Shown: positions 6,919 to 15,729, numbered from the stretch's first letter. The stretch is 19,011 bases of DNA from CAZQKE01 sp964593865 (GCA_964593865.1 CAZQKE010000106.1:1-19011), one strand, 5' to 3'. Notes: generated by a model not told the origin, from the sequence alone. A program made the numbers and translations.

Positions 6919-8244
6919 GTGGCAAACATTTCACCTTTTCGTGGCATCCGCTACGATCCGGCCAAGGTAGGCGATCTAAGTCGGGTCGTCAGCCAGCCCT
7001 ACGACCGGGTACGTTATGGGCTGCAAGATGAGTATTACAACCTGCATCCTTACAACATCGTGCGCATCATCAAAGGCAAAGAGTATGAAGACGACGGGCC
7101 GGAGAACAATGTCTATACCCGCGCCCGTGACTATTTCCACGACTGGTTGGCGAACGGCTACCTGCGGCGCGATCCGGAGCCGTGCTTCTATGTTTATCAC
7201 CAGACCTTTACCTTGCCCAACGGGGAAGAACGCACCCGCAAAGCCTTTATCGCCGCCCTGGAGCTGGCCGAATTTGACGAAGGCATCGTCTTGCCCCACG
7301 AACGCACCCATGCCGGTCCCAAAGCCGACCGCTTGAACCTGATGCGGGCCACAGAAGCCAACTTTGGGCAGATTTTCATGCTCTACCCGGATGCCGAAAA
7401 CCGGATCAACGCCCTGTTTGACGCAGCCATTGCCGGGCGCGAGCCGGATGTGGACGTGCGCGAACTGTTTGAGAAGGATGTGCGCCAACAGTTGTGGGTC
7501 GTGCGCGATCTGGCGGTCATTGCCCGTGTTGTAGCAGAGATGGCTCCCAAGCGGGGGTTGATCATTGCCGACGGACACCACCGCTACGAAACGGCCCTCA
7601 ACTACCGACGTGAGATGCGGGCCAAATACCCCGACGCTCCATCCAACGCCGCCTTCAACTACCGCATGGTTACGCTGGTCAGCATGGATGATCCGGGGCT
7701 GGTTATCCTGCCCACCCACCGCGAGATCCACGGCTATACGGCCAAGACGACGGACCAGATCCTGGCCGACGCGGCAGCCTACTTTGAGGTAACGCCCATG
7801 GCCGACCGCGCCGCCCTGGAAGCAGCGTTGGCCCAAGCCACACCCGATGCGCCGCGCATCGGCTTTTATGACGGCGCGTATCACCTGCTGACCCTCAAAG
7901 ACCTATCCATCATGGACGAGATCGCGCCGGACCGGATCCCCGCTTGGCGACGGCTTGATGTCAGTATCCTTCATGAGCTGCTCATTGAACGGGTGATGGG
8001 CATCGGCAAAGAACAGGTAGCGGCCAAAAAGTACATCAACTACCACCGCGACCTAGACCTGGCTCTTTCCAGGGTAGACGGTGGCGAGGCCCAGTGCGTG
8101 TTCATCATGAACCCAACGCGCATGAGCGACGTCAAGGCCTGCTCGGAACAGGGCGAAAAGATGCCGCAAAAATCTACCGATTTCTACCCCAAAGTCATCA
8201 CCGGGCTGGTCGCCATGAGCGTTAGCAAGGACGAACAACTGTAA
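6919..8244 (+). CDS. DUF1015 family protein
   Basis: A 441-residue soluble protein of the DUF1015 family (often called HTH-free 'DUF1015 domain-containing' in databases). Recognisable stretches are the N-terminal 'ISPFRGIRYDPAKVGDLSRVVSQPYD', 'LPHERTHAGPKADRLNLMRAT' near residues 121-141 and the strictly family-typical 'IADGHHRYETA', with D218, H220, H221 and R222. The start is GTG at 6919, with GGGAGG 6 bases upstream. The family often neighbours serA and class V aminotransferases, as here, suggesting a link to serine or phosphoserine metabolism; no reaction is established to my knowledge. The DGHHR motif resembles ParB/Srx-fold serine kinases, which makes a nucleotide-dependent activity conceivable but unproven. 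The nitroreductase gene follows after 5 bases. Confidence 0.85.
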   Translation: MANISPFRGIRYDPAKVGDLSRVVSQPYDRVRYGLQDEYYNLHPYNIVRIIKGKEYEDDGPENNVYTRARDYFHDWLANGYLRRDPEPCFYVYHQTFTLPNGEERTRKAFIAALELAEFDEGIVLPHERTHAGPKADRLNLMRATEANFGQIFMLYPDAENRINALFDAAIAGREPDVDVRELFEKDVRQQLWVVRDLAVIARVVAEMAPKRGLIIADGHHRYETALNYRREMRAKYPDAPSNAAFNYRMVTLVSMDDPGLVILPTHREIHGYTAKTTDQILADAAAYFEVTPMADRAALEAALAQATPDAPRIGFYDGAYHLLTLKDLSIMDEIAPDRIPAWRRLDVSILHELLIERVMGIGKEQVAAKKYINYHRDLDLALSRVDGGEAQCVFIMNPTRMSDVKACSEQGEKMPQKSTDFYPKVITGLVAMSVSKDEQL

Positions 8245-8249
8245 AAGTC

Positions 8250-8792
8250 ATGGATTTTTGGCAGGTTCTGGAAAACCGCTATAGCGTTCGCGCCTTTGAC
8301 CCGGATGGCGAAGTCTCTCCGGAGCAGGTGGATCGTCTCCTCTGGGCGGCCGTTCAGGCCCCCTCGGCGGGCAACCGCCAGCCGTGGCATTTCTACGTCG
8401 TCTGGGATGAAGATGTGCGCCGTCGGCTGGCCGCTGCGGCCTTTGGGCAGATGTTCGTCGCCCGCGCCCCCGTTGCCATCGTCGTCTGCGCCGATGCCGA
8501 GCAATCGGCAGCCCGTTACGGTCAACGGGGGCGCGATCTCTACTGCCTGCAGGATACCGCCGCCGCTACGGAACACATCCTCTTGGCCGCCGTCGCCCTG
8601 GGGTTGGGCGGCTGCTGGGTGGGCGCCTTTGACGAGAGCCGGGTCGCCCGCATCCTGCGCCTGCCGCCTCGCCACCGTCCCATCGCCATCTTGCCCATCG
8701 GCAAACCGGCCCATCCGCCCACCCATCGTACCCCACGCCGACCGCCGGAGAGCGTGACCAGCCACATAGGCGAGGCGGGCGCAGCCGCATAA
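8250..8792 (+). CDS. Nitroreductase family protein
   Basis: A 180-residue protein of the FMN-dependent nitroreductase family. The N-terminal 'RYSVRAF' (10-16) and 'APSAGNRQPWHF' (37-48) are FMN-phosphate and isoalloxazine contacts in the family. The C-terminal 'LGLGGCWVGAFDE' is the second conserved block. Such enzymes are homodimers that reduce nitro compounds, quinones or other substrates with NAD(P)H; the physiological substrate cannot be told from sequence. The start is ATG at 8250, only 5 bases after the DUF1015 stop and without a clear ribosome site, so translation is probably coupled. The tail after about residue 155 is rich in Pro, Arg and Ala and looks disordered. Confidence 0.88.
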   Translation: MDFWQVLENRYSVRAFDPDGEVSPEQVDRLLWAAVQAPSAGNRQPWHFYVVWDEDVRRRLAAAAFGQMFVARAPVAIVVCADAEQSAARYGQRGRDLYCLQDTAAATEHILLAAVALGLGGCWVGAFDESRVARILRLPPRHRPIAILPIGKPAHPPTHRTPRRPPESVTSHIGEAGAAA

Positions 8793-8932
8793 GCGACCGA
8801 ATCTCTCCTTTTGGGCCTGTGGCCGGGTGCCCGCTTGCGCAAATGCTGCTTGCTCCGCTGTGCGAGCTTCCGGCCTGCAGATTCGGAGATATGTGCCATA
8901 GTCCGCGCCGAACAGGGGGTATCTTGGGAAAC

Positions 8933-9862
8933 ATGTCCGGCAATAAATATGCCTTTTTCCGGGGTGGAATTGTACCCATAGAGCAAGCCAGGGTCGGCAT
9001 CATGACCCACGCCCTCAACTACGGAACCGGTTGTTTTGAGGGCATCCGCGCTTATTGGAACGAAGAGCAAGAGCAGCTATACCTGTTCCGCTTGACCGAG
9101 CATTACGAGCGGTTGCACCGTTCCTGCCGTATTCTGCGCATCGGGCTACCCTACAGCGTCGGGGAACTGAACGCCATTACCGTTGAGCTGCTGCGGAAGG
9201 AAGGATTCCGCCAGGATGTCTACGTTCGGCCCCTGGCCTACAAGGCATCGGAGGGGATCGGCGTGCGGCTCCACGGCCTGGAGGACGGTTTTGCCATCTT
9301 TGCCGTGCCTTTTGGGCGTTACATTGAGAACGAAGAAGGCGTTCACGTTTGCATCTCCTCGTGGCGGAGGGTTGATGACAATGCCGCCCCGGCACGGGCC
9401 AAGATCACGGGGGCGTATATCAACTCGGCCCTGGCCAAGACCGATGCCGTGCTCGGCGGTTACGATGAAGCGTTGGTTCTGACCCAAACCGGTCACATTG
9501 CGGAAGGCAGTGCGGAGAACTTTTTCATGGTGCGCGATGGTCGCCTGATCACCCCGCCGGTCACCTCCAACATTTTGGAAGGCATCACCCGCGATACCAT
9601 CATCCGGCTGGCGCGCGAGGAACTGGGCTTGGAAACCGTTGAACGATCCGTCGACCGCAGTGAGGTCTATGTCTGTGACGAAGCCTTCCTGACCGGTACA
9701 GGCGTGCAGATAGCGGCCATCACCCACATTGAACACCGACCCATCGGCACAGGGCGCATCGGTCCGGTCGTCTCGCAGCTGCGGACGCTCTACTTTGATG
9801 TGGTGCGGGGCAGGAACCCCAAATACCGGCACTGGTGCACACCGGTATACGGCGGTTCCTGA
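8933..9862 (+). CDS. ilvE: Branched-chain amino acid aminotransferase (class IV)
   Basis: A 309-residue PLP enzyme of fold type IV that would transfer the amino group between glutamate and the 2-oxo acids of Leu, Ile and Val. Characteristic stretches are 'ALNYGTGCFEGIRAYW' (about 27-42), the Schiff-base lysine K157 in 'ARAKITGAYINSALAK', 'GHIAEGSAENFFMV' and 'SNILEGITRDTII', plus the late 'DEAFLTGTGVQI' phosphate loop. The start is ATG at 8933, where the 'MSGNKYAFFRGG' family start begins. The ribosome site is weak. The in-frame extension to 8819 has no family similarity. The 140 bases upstream show no promoter I would call. D-amino-acid or aminodeoxychorismate relatives are less likely given the length and motifs. 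Confidence 0.9.
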   Translation: MSGNKYAFFRGGIVPIEQARVGIMTHALNYGTGCFEGIRAYWNEEQEQLYLFRLTEHYERLHRSCRILRIGLPYSVGELNAITVELLRKEGFRQDVYVRPLAYKASEGIGVRLHGLEDGFAIFAVPFGRYIENEEGVHVCISSWRRVDDNAAPARAKITGAYINSALAKTDAVLGGYDEALVLTQTGHIAEGSAENFFMVRDGRLITPPVTSNILEGITRDTIIRLAREELGLETVERSVDRSEVYVCDEAFLTGTGVQIAAITHIEHRPIGTGRIGPVVSQLRTLYFDVVRGRNPKYRHWCTPVYGGS

Positions 9863-9875
9863 AAGACGGCTTTCC

Positions 9876-9936
9876 GCAAGGGCGCGAAGAACGCGCGTGA
9901 TCCGCCGACAGGTTGCGGCTTCTTCGCGCCCTTTGC
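9876..9936. other. Long inverted repeat after ilvE
   Basis: The arms AAGGGCGCGAAGAA (9878-9891) and TTCTTCGCGCCCTT (9920-9933) are a perfect 14-base inverted repeat. It extends by two more pairs past a one-base bulge, and an inner CCGC/GCGG pair lies in the loop. It begins about 14 bases after the ilvE stop. There is no T-run after either arm, although such a strong hairpin could still act as a 3'-end stabiliser. The 11-mer AAGAACGCGCG occurs at 9887-9897 and again at 9948-9958. It shares AAGAACGCG with the complement of the repeat at the left edge of the window. Confidence 0.65.
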
Positions 9937-9977
9937 ATTCACGGTCCAAGAACGCGCGATTTCGGGGAGGAGCAGAT

Positions 9978-10883
9978 TTGACTTGGCGTGCCAGATTCTC
10001 GATTGGTTGGCTTTTGGGCATAGTGTTTATCCTGGCGGTGCTGGCCCTAGATGCCTGGCTGCTGGGCCGTTTCCTGCGCGACATCGGTGAGCAGCGGATC
10101 GGCCTCTGGACCTTCTTTCTGGGGCTGGGCCTCTTCCTGAGCATCCCTTTGCTCTTGCTCGTGGCATACCACACCTTGAGCTGCCTGACCCTCCGCTACC
10201 ACCTGGACCGTAACGGCGTGATCGTGCGCTGGTTCGGCGTGGAACAGGTCATCCCCATCCGCGACATCCAGCGTATCGTGCCGGGCCGCGAATTGGGCGA
10301 GACCGTCGTTCGACGGAGGGGGCTGCGTTGGCCGGGCCATGAGCGGGGCCTGGGTTTGGTTCCGGGCATTGGGCGGACCCGTTTCCTGGCCACCCGGCCT
10401 CTGGCCGAGCAATTGCTCTTGGTGACGCCCCGCCGCGCTTACGCCATCTCCCCCCGCGACGCGGAAGGCTTTATCCGGGCTTACGAATCCCGGCGGGAGC
10501 TGGGGCCGAACCGCCTGCTGGAACGGGGGCCGCGCTACGCCGGCTGGCTTGCTTGGCAATTCTGGCGCGATCAGACGGCATGGGGATTGCTGGGCACGGC
10601 TTTGGCGATCAACCTGGCCCTGTTTGCCTATCTGTGTGCCCGTTTTGCCCGCCTAGACCTGCAGTTGGCCCTTCACTTCAACTCGCTGGGGCAGGTGGAT
10701 CGCATCGGCCCCCGGACGGAACTGTTCGCCCTGCCCATCATCGGCTTGATCGTGTTGGGGGTCAATTTGGTGCTGGGCTTGATCCTTTACCGCCGGGAGC
10801 GGGCCGGTTCCTACCTGCTCTGGGGAGCGGCTGCGGCGGTCCAAACCCTCTTCTGGCTGGCCGTTTTCAGTCTCGTGCCATGA
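9978..10883 (+). CDS. Membrane protein with bacterial PH-like domain
   Basis: A 301-residue membrane protein. Two hydrophobic helices open it (about 9-27 and 42-66), followed by a cytoplasmic segment (about 70-170) with the beta-rich pattern of bacterial PH domains: 'LRYHLDRNGVIVRWFGVEQVIPIRDIQRIVPG' and later 'LLLVTPRRAYAISPRDAEGFIRAY'. Two or three C-terminal helices follow. The stretch 'LALHFNSLGQVDRIGPRTELFALPIIGL' resembles the DUF1648 signature. The start is TTG at 9978, with GGGGAGG at 9964-9970, 7 bases upstream. A longer reading runs back into ilvE and across the inverted repeat and is rejected. Function is unknown. It overlaps the DUF92 gene by an ATGA, so the two are co-translated. 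Confidence 0.75.
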   Translation: MTWRARFSIGWLLGIVFILAVLALDAWLLGRFLRDIGEQRIGLWTFFLGLGLFLSIPLLLLVAYHTLSCLTLRYHLDRNGVIVRWFGVEQVIPIRDIQRIVPGRELGETVVRRRGLRWPGHERGLGLVPGIGRTRFLATRPLAEQLLLVTPRRAYAISPRDAEGFIRAYESRRELGPNRLLERGPRYAGWLAWQFWRDQTAWGLLGTALAINLALFAYLCARFARLDLQLALHFNSLGQVDRIGPRTELFALPIIGLIVLGVNLVLGLILYRRERAGSYLLWGAAAAVQTLFWLAVFSLVP

Positions 10884-11710
10884 CTCAGCTTGTGTTGGGT
10901 ATCACCCTGAGCGTGCTGATCTCCGCCGCGGGTTACCGGCGGCAATCGCTAACCGCCGGTGGGGCGTTGGGCGCAGTTCTGATCGGTAGCCTGGTCTTTG
11001 GCCTGGGCGGCTGGGTGTGGGGTTTGTTGCTCATCACCTTTTTCATATCCTCCAGCTGGCTTTCCCATCACCGCCGGGCGGAAAAGGAACCGATGGCCGA
11101 AAAATTTGCCAAAGGCAGCCGTCGTGACCTGGGGCAGGTGTTGGCCAACGGTGGCTTGGGGGCGGTGTTGGCCGTTGCTTATGCCCGCCATCCCGATCCT
11201 CTCCTTTTTGCCGCCTTTGTGGGGGTGATGAGCACCGTCAACGCCGACACCTGGGCCACCGAACTGGGCGTCCTCAGCGGGACACCGCCTCGCCTGATCA
11301 CCACCGGCCGGCCGGCAGAACCGGGCACATCGGGCGGAGTGACGCAATTGGGCCTGTGGGCCTCCGTCGCCGGGGCATTGCTCATCGGGACGGTCGCTAC
11401 AATTCTGACCCAAACGGTTTCCCTGTGGAGCGGTCGCGGCTGGAGCATGGACGCCGTCGGCCTCTCCCTAATCGGTTTGGTCGGCGGGCTGAGCGGCTCC
11501 CTCTTTGACAGCCTGCTGGGAGCCACCTTGCAGGGCGTCTACTATTGCGATGTTTGCGGCAAGGAAACGGAGAGCGCGATCCACCGTTGCGGCCATCCGA
11601 CCCGCCTTCTGCGCGGCCGGGCTTGGTTGAACAATGATCTGGTGAACCTGATCGCATCCCTGGTGGGGGGTGTGATCGCCGCTGCACTGGCTTGGCTTCT
11701 GTGGAAATGA
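10880..11710 (+). CDS. DUF92 family integral membrane protein
   Basis: A 276-residue polytopic protein of the DUF92/TIGR00297 family. Typical features are the N-terminal 'SLTAGGALGAVLIGSLVFGLGGW', the cytoplasmic 'AEKEPMAEKFAKGSRRDLGQVLANGG' loop, the conserved 'NADTWATELGVLSG' (about residues 124-137), 'GTSGGVTQLG' and 'GSLFDSLLGATLQG'. A cysteine pair, C-D-V-C, near residue 218 and a later His-Cys are in the C-terminal loop. The plant homologue VTE6 is a phytyl-phosphate kinase; bacterial members have no settled function, but action on an isoprenoid or lipid phosphate is plausible. The start is ATG at 10880, overlapping the preceding stop by 4 bases. Confidence 0.87.
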   Translation: MTQLVLGITLSVLISAAGYRRQSLTAGGALGAVLIGSLVFGLGGWVWGLLLITFFISSSWLSHHRRAEKEPMAEKFAKGSRRDLGQVLANGGLGAVLAVAYARHPDPLLFAAFVGVMSTVNADTWATELGVLSGTPPRLITTGRPAEPGTSGGVTQLGLWASVAGALLIGTVATILTQTVSLWSGRGWSMDAVGLSLIGLVGGLSGSLFDSLLGATLQGVYYCDVCGKETESAIHRCGHPTRLLRGRAWLNNDLVNLIASLVGGVIAAALAWLLWK

Positions 11711-11840
11711 ATGCATCCGTGCCCGATTCGTGGACGGCCCGCGATTTACGGCAAGGCCGTGTGGGCGACTCAAGCCGTCCCTTGCAGGCCTGCGGCCCAT
11801 CAGGCGCGGTTTCAACGACGGTTTCTTTGGAAAGATTCGG

Positions 11841-13988
11841 ATGAGAGAACGCACCGTTCCCCGGACAACTATCCTTGTGCTTACCGGTCTGTGGGCATTC
11901 CATACCCTTGCCAACTGGGTCTGGTTGAGCAAAAACGTGATGACGCGGGGCTGGGATCGGATCGGCGCGCTGATCAACAGCCTCTTTTACTATGATACCC
12001 TCTCGACGTTGAGCTGGCAGGCACTGTTCAAGGCCACCGTCCAAGATGACTTTCGCCCGCCTCTCTTTGGCGTCTCCATGGCGTTGATGTACAAACTGTT
12101 CGGCGTATCCCCCGACGTGGCGGTTATGGTCAATGCCATCTACTGGATCATCCTTCTGGTCGCCTGTTACGGCATCGGCTCCCGATTGGGAGGGCAACGG
12201 TTGGGCCTGCTGAGCGCGGTGCTGGTGGCTTTGCTGCCCCTCGTCTACGCCATGTCCCGCTACTCTTACTTTGAGTTTGCCCTCACGGCTCTGGTTGCCA
12301 TGAGCCTTTACCTGTTCCTCGCCGGAGAAGGCTTTACGAAACGCCGCGCTTCGCTCCTTTTGGGCCTCAGCTTGGGGCTGGGAATGCTGCTCAAGCGCAC
12401 CTTCCCCGTTTTTGTGATCGGGGCAGGAACGGTTGTCTTTTTCCAAGCAGGATTGCCCCGGCGGTTGTGGCGCAGCTTGCGATCTCTCACCCTTCCCCGC
12501 CTGCGGGATGTGGGGTTGGCTCTGGGCGGCGGGCTGTTGCTTTCTGCCCTCTGGTACTGGCCCAACCAAGACCTCGCCCAAACGCTGCCCGCGGGGGTGT
12601 GGATGTTTCCCGTTTGGTGGCTGCTCTCGGCTACGACCATCTACCTACTCCTGCAACCGGCGACCGTCGTAACCAACTTTCTGAGCAGCATGGCCCTGGG
12701 CATATCGCTGGCATCCCTTTGGTATCTCCCCCGCGCCGACTTTGTACAGCAGATCCTGCGCATCGCCTGGGGAGTGCACGACCCACGGGGGCGGACCGTG
12801 GACCTGGGGGCGGTGTCCACATATACCGAATACCTGGGCAGCATCGTTACGGGCATATCACCCTTCCTCGTGCTCCTCCTGTTCCTCGTAGGCGGCATAT
12901 TGTTGATCTATCGGCCGGTGAAAGAGCACTCCCTCTTCCCCAAACGGTGGTGGGCTTCGGGCTGGACCATGCTGATCGTTTCCGCCGTTGTGGCTTATCT
13001 CATCCTGTCTACCTCCATCTACAAAGAACCGAGGGCCATCACCCCCCTGTTGCCGACTCTGGCCGTCGTCCTGGCCGGGATGCTCTTGGCGTTGCCCTGG
13101 AGATGGTTACGCACGTCTCTCATCGTCCTGGTTGTCCTTTTCGGCGTGATCCAATTTTTTGCCGTCTCGTTTACCGAAACCTCCTGGATCGTCATCAAGA
13201 CCGCCTTCCCGCGACCGGTGTTCGGTCAATGGAGCTTGTTCGCCCACGGGCCGTACTTGGAGCTGCCCGATTCCGGCCTCAACGATCCGGGGTACTATAT
13301 CGGCGGGGACGTGCTAAAGCGTGTGGAAGAGGAGCGTTTGCGACAAGGATGGGACGAGATCTCCCTGGGCGTTTTGGCCAGCAGCAGCCACGTACACGAA
13401 GGGATGTTCGCCTACGAGAAACACAGAGCCTACCCCGCGATCCGGATTGAGAACCCCGTGCTGGCCCATCCTTTGGAATCGCCTTACTCAATGACCTACC
13501 GCTACGATTACGTCTTGCTCCTGGACGGTCACAACCGCGGCGCAGCGGTGCGGGAAACGGTAGACCTGCTTTTGGGGGAGCGACGCAGCCTGTTTGAAGC
13601 GGCCTTTGAACCGGAAACGACTTATGACCTGCCCAACGGCGACAAGGTCTACCTATACCGGCGACGGATGCGGCCTGCTACCGAGTACCCCGACGCTTCT
13701 CTGTACCAGGCAGCCGAGATGTTGCACGAGACGGCAACGGCACAGGACCTTGTCGTCGTCGCCCCCGCCGACATGGTGAGCCGCTTATTGGAATATTACC
13801 GGGGCAAAGCCCCGGTAGTCCCGCTGGACCGGTTCACCCCGGAACAAGGAGGGCGTGCTTTGCGTCTCTTTTTGGTGACGACTTGGGATGCCGATGGAGG
13901 CGCTCTATCCGCCCGTTACGGGCCGCCGAGCCGGGATGTCCCCCTGGGCGAGCTGCACGTTTTGGTCTTTGAGGTTGCGGATTCTTGA
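11841..13988 (+). CDS. Large membrane glycosyltransferase, PMT/ArnT-like (GT-C fold)
   Basis: A 715-residue protein with roughly a dozen membrane helices in the first 460 residues and a soluble C-terminal part. The first extracytoplasmic loop has 'DDFRPPLFGVSMALMYKLFG', followed by 'SAVLVALLPLVYAMSRYSYFEFALTAL', the layout of PMT_2/ArnT-type enzymes that use polyprenyl-phosphate sugars outside the membrane. The start is ATG at 11841, with GGAAAG about 6 bases upstream. An alternative extension to 11730 adds residues unlike the family. The 130-base gap before it holds no promoter or structure that I would call. The C-terminal domain (about 475-715) is not recognised. Sugar and acceptor cannot be inferred. 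Confidence 0.78.
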   Translation: MRERTVPRTTILVLTGLWAFHTLANWVWLSKNVMTRGWDRIGALINSLFYYDTLSTLSWQALFKATVQDDFRPPLFGVSMALMYKLFGVSPDVAVMVNAIYWIILLVACYGIGSRLGGQRLGLLSAVLVALLPLVYAMSRYSYFEFALTALVAMSLYLFLAGEGFTKRRASLLLGLSLGLGMLLKRTFPVFVIGAGTVVFFQAGLPRRLWRSLRSLTLPRLRDVGLALGGGLLLSALWYWPNQDLAQTLPAGVWMFPVWWLLSATTIYLLLQPATVVTNFLSSMALGISLASLWYLPRADFVQQILRIAWGVHDPRGRTVDLGAVSTYTEYLGSIVTGISPFLVLLLFLVGGILLIYRPVKEHSLFPKRWWASGWTMLIVSAVVAYLILSTSIYKEPRAITPLLPTLAVVLAGMLLALPWRWLRTSLIVLVVLFGVIQFFAVSFTETSWIVIKTAFPRPVFGQWSLFAHGPYLELPDSGLNDPGYYIGGDVLKRVEEERLRQGWDEISLGVLASSSHVHEGMFAYEKHRAYPAIRIENPVLAHPLESPYSMTYRYDYVLLLDGHNRGAAVRETVDLLLGERRSLFEAAFEPETTYDLPNGDKVYLYRRRMRPATEYPDASLYQAAEMLHETATAQDLVVVAPADMVSRLLEYYRGKAPVVPLDRFTPEQGGRALRLFLVTTWDADGGALSARYGPPSRDVPLGELHVLVFEVADS

Positions 13989-15676
13989 TCGTGGACAAGT
14001 ACGAACACCGTTGGACCGGGGTGTGGATGGTCATCGTCCTGCTCCTGAGTTCTGCCTTGTTTTGGCACGACTTGGGTGTGCGTGAGGTGCTGGGGCAGGA
14101 TGAGAATTTGACCATCACCCAGTTGGATCAACCTAACCTCCGCGCCGTGTGGGAAGCGGCCTTGCTCAAGGCTACCGGACAGCCGAGCAACATGCAACCA
14201 CTCTATTTTTTGCCCCAACACCTCCTCTGGCCGTTGGTCAACCACAACGCCTTTGTGCTCCGCTTTCTGCCCGCGGCCTTTGCCATCCTGGCCGTCGCTT
14301 GGACCTTTAGGCTGGGGAAGGTCCTCCTGAGCCACCGAGCAGGTCTGGTCGGTGCGCTGCTGACGGCCGTACTACCGTTGACGGTGCATTATGCCCAGAT
14401 CGCCCGACCCTACACCCTCTTGCTTTTACTCACCCTTGCCACGGCAGACCTGTTGCTGCGGGCACTCCGGGCCAATCGCACGCCCTTGTGGGGGGGATTC
14501 GTCGCCTCCGCCGCTTTGAGCCTATACACCCACTATAACGCCCTCTTTGTCCTGCTGGCCGAAGCTTTGTACACTGCCGTCATCTTGCTAACGATGCTCC
14601 CAACCGTTCTCAAAAAGCGAGCCTCGGCCCGTATTCTGCTGAAACCGGTGCTGGCCTGGGGGGCGGTCGGGCTGCTTTGCTTGCCCGGACTTGTCCGCCT
14701 GAGTCACCTCCCCTGGGTGGGAAGTCAAGGCCGGGTTCAGGTGGAGCTAACGGTAACGTTCTTTTATCGCTTTCTGTATAAAATCGGGTTGACCGGTCCC
14801 TGGCTGCAAGGGGCGATCCTGGGGCTGGCCGCTTTGGGCTTGCTCGCAACGCTCTACCGGCGGCGGTGGCGGTCCGTTGTGTTCGCCTTCCTCTGGCTGG
14901 CCCTTCCCTTTCTCATCCTCTCCGTTCTGAAATCTCCACGGCCCTTTGCCGAACGCTACCTGATTTTTGTGCCGCCGCTGGCCTTGCTGCTGGCAGGGGA
15001 AGGTGTGACAACGGTAGGTCGCCTGGCGGCCATCAGGGACCGGGGAACCCCTGCTGCAGGCCGCATTCTCACCCTGGCCCTGGCGGCAGGGGTAGCCTTG
15101 CTGTTTACAGCCCCTTTGCAGACCTATTATGCCCGCAACCGGGCCGCCGACCGCCTAGAACAGACCGTTGCGGTCCTGGAGGATCATGTTCGGCCCGGTG
15201 ATCTGGTCATTGTCTCCCCACGTTTCTTCGTGCGCCCCCTCCACGTTCCCGGACGGGTGCTGTATCTGAAGCATCATCCATCGCCGACCGAGTTCAACGC
15301 GTGGCTGGCAGACCATCGGCGTATCTGGGTGCTCTACACCTCCTACCTGCCCGCCCCGCAGCTGCAGGAGCCGCTGGACCGCTGGATTCAGGAGCGGGGA
15401 GATGTCTTTGTACGTGTGCCGATCAAGGCCATTACCGCCCTGGCGTTCTACAGGGCAGGGCCTCCCGAAGACCGTTTGCAGGAGCAGATCGTCGTCTTGG
15501 AAGACCTGGCCGCTGTTTCCGCCGACCGCCAAGAAGCATGGCTGCGCTACGAGGCCCTGGCCCAGGCCCATGAGGCCCTGGCGGAGCTACTGGACCGCCG
15601 GGGGGAGACGGCTTTGGCCGCGGAACATCGGCGCAAGGCCCGGGAAGCACGGGAGACGGCTCCGCGCCCCTGGTGA
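13985..15676 (+). CDS. Membrane glycosyltransferase, PMT_2-like (GT39 type)
   Basis: A 563-residue multi-pass protein. After the first helix comes 'LGVREVLGQDENLTITQLDQ', with the acidic pair expected of GT-C enzymes, then 'NMQPLYFLPQHLLWPLVNHNAFVLRFLPAAFAILAVAWTFRLGKVL', a clear PMT_2 pattern. About nine helices end near residue 380. The remainder is soluble and finishes in an Ala/Glu/Arg-rich helix pair that may be a coiled coil. The likely start is TTG at 13985, forming a TTGA overlap with the preceding stop, with GAGG 10 bases upstream; GTG at 13991 is possible. It is translationally coupled to the preceding glycosyltransferase, so the two probably act in one surface-glycan pathway. Confidence 0.8.
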   Translation: MIVDKYEHRWTGVWMVIVLLLSSALFWHDLGVREVLGQDENLTITQLDQPNLRAVWEAALLKATGQPSNMQPLYFLPQHLLWPLVNHNAFVLRFLPAAFAILAVAWTFRLGKVLLSHRAGLVGALLTAVLPLTVHYAQIARPYTLLLLLTLATADLLLRALRANRTPLWGGFVASAALSLYTHYNALFVLLAEALYTAVILLTMLPTVLKKRASARILLKPVLAWGAVGLLCLPGLVRLSHLPWVGSQGRVQVELTVTFFYRFLYKIGLTGPWLQGAILGLAALGLLATLYRRRWRSVVFAFLWLALPFLILSVLKSPRPFAERYLIFVPPLALLLAGEGVTTVGRLAAIRDRGTPAAGRILTLALAAGVALLFTAPLQTYYARNRAADRLEQTVAVLEDHVRPGDLVIVSPRFFVRPLHVPGRVLYLKHHPSPTEFNAWLADHRRIWVLYTSYLPAPQLQEPLDRWIQERGDVFVRVPIKAITALAFYRAGPPEDRLQEQIVVLEDLAAVSADRQEAWLRYEALAQAHEALAELLDRRGETALAAEHRRKAREARETAPRPW

Positions 15677-15700
15677 GCGATAAGCAGCACGTATTTGGTT

Positions 15701-15729
15701 AAAACGCGAAACTTGCGTTTTTCACGCAA
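15701..15729 (+). promoter_or_regulatory. Two mutually exclusive hairpins / candidate operator upstream of the WYL gene
   Basis: AAAACGC (15701-15707) pairs with GCGTTTT (15715-15721) around GAAACTT. It is followed by one more T, so it could be a weak terminator of the glycosyltransferase operon. Overlapping it, TTGCGT (15713-15718) pairs with ACGCAA (15724-15729) around TTTTC. The second palindrome covers the predicted -35 box and is a candidate operator. Both are perfect as read. Confidence 0.5.

Noticed and set aside
6976..7884. 302-residue minus-strand ORF within the DUF1015 gene
   Set aside because: It is an antisense shadow; the DUF1015 motifs are continuous on the plus strand.
11397..12581. 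394-residue minus-strand ORF across the DUF92/glycosyltransferase junction
   Set aside because: The translation is Gln/Pro/Arg-rich with no domain pattern, and both plus-strand genes are well supported.
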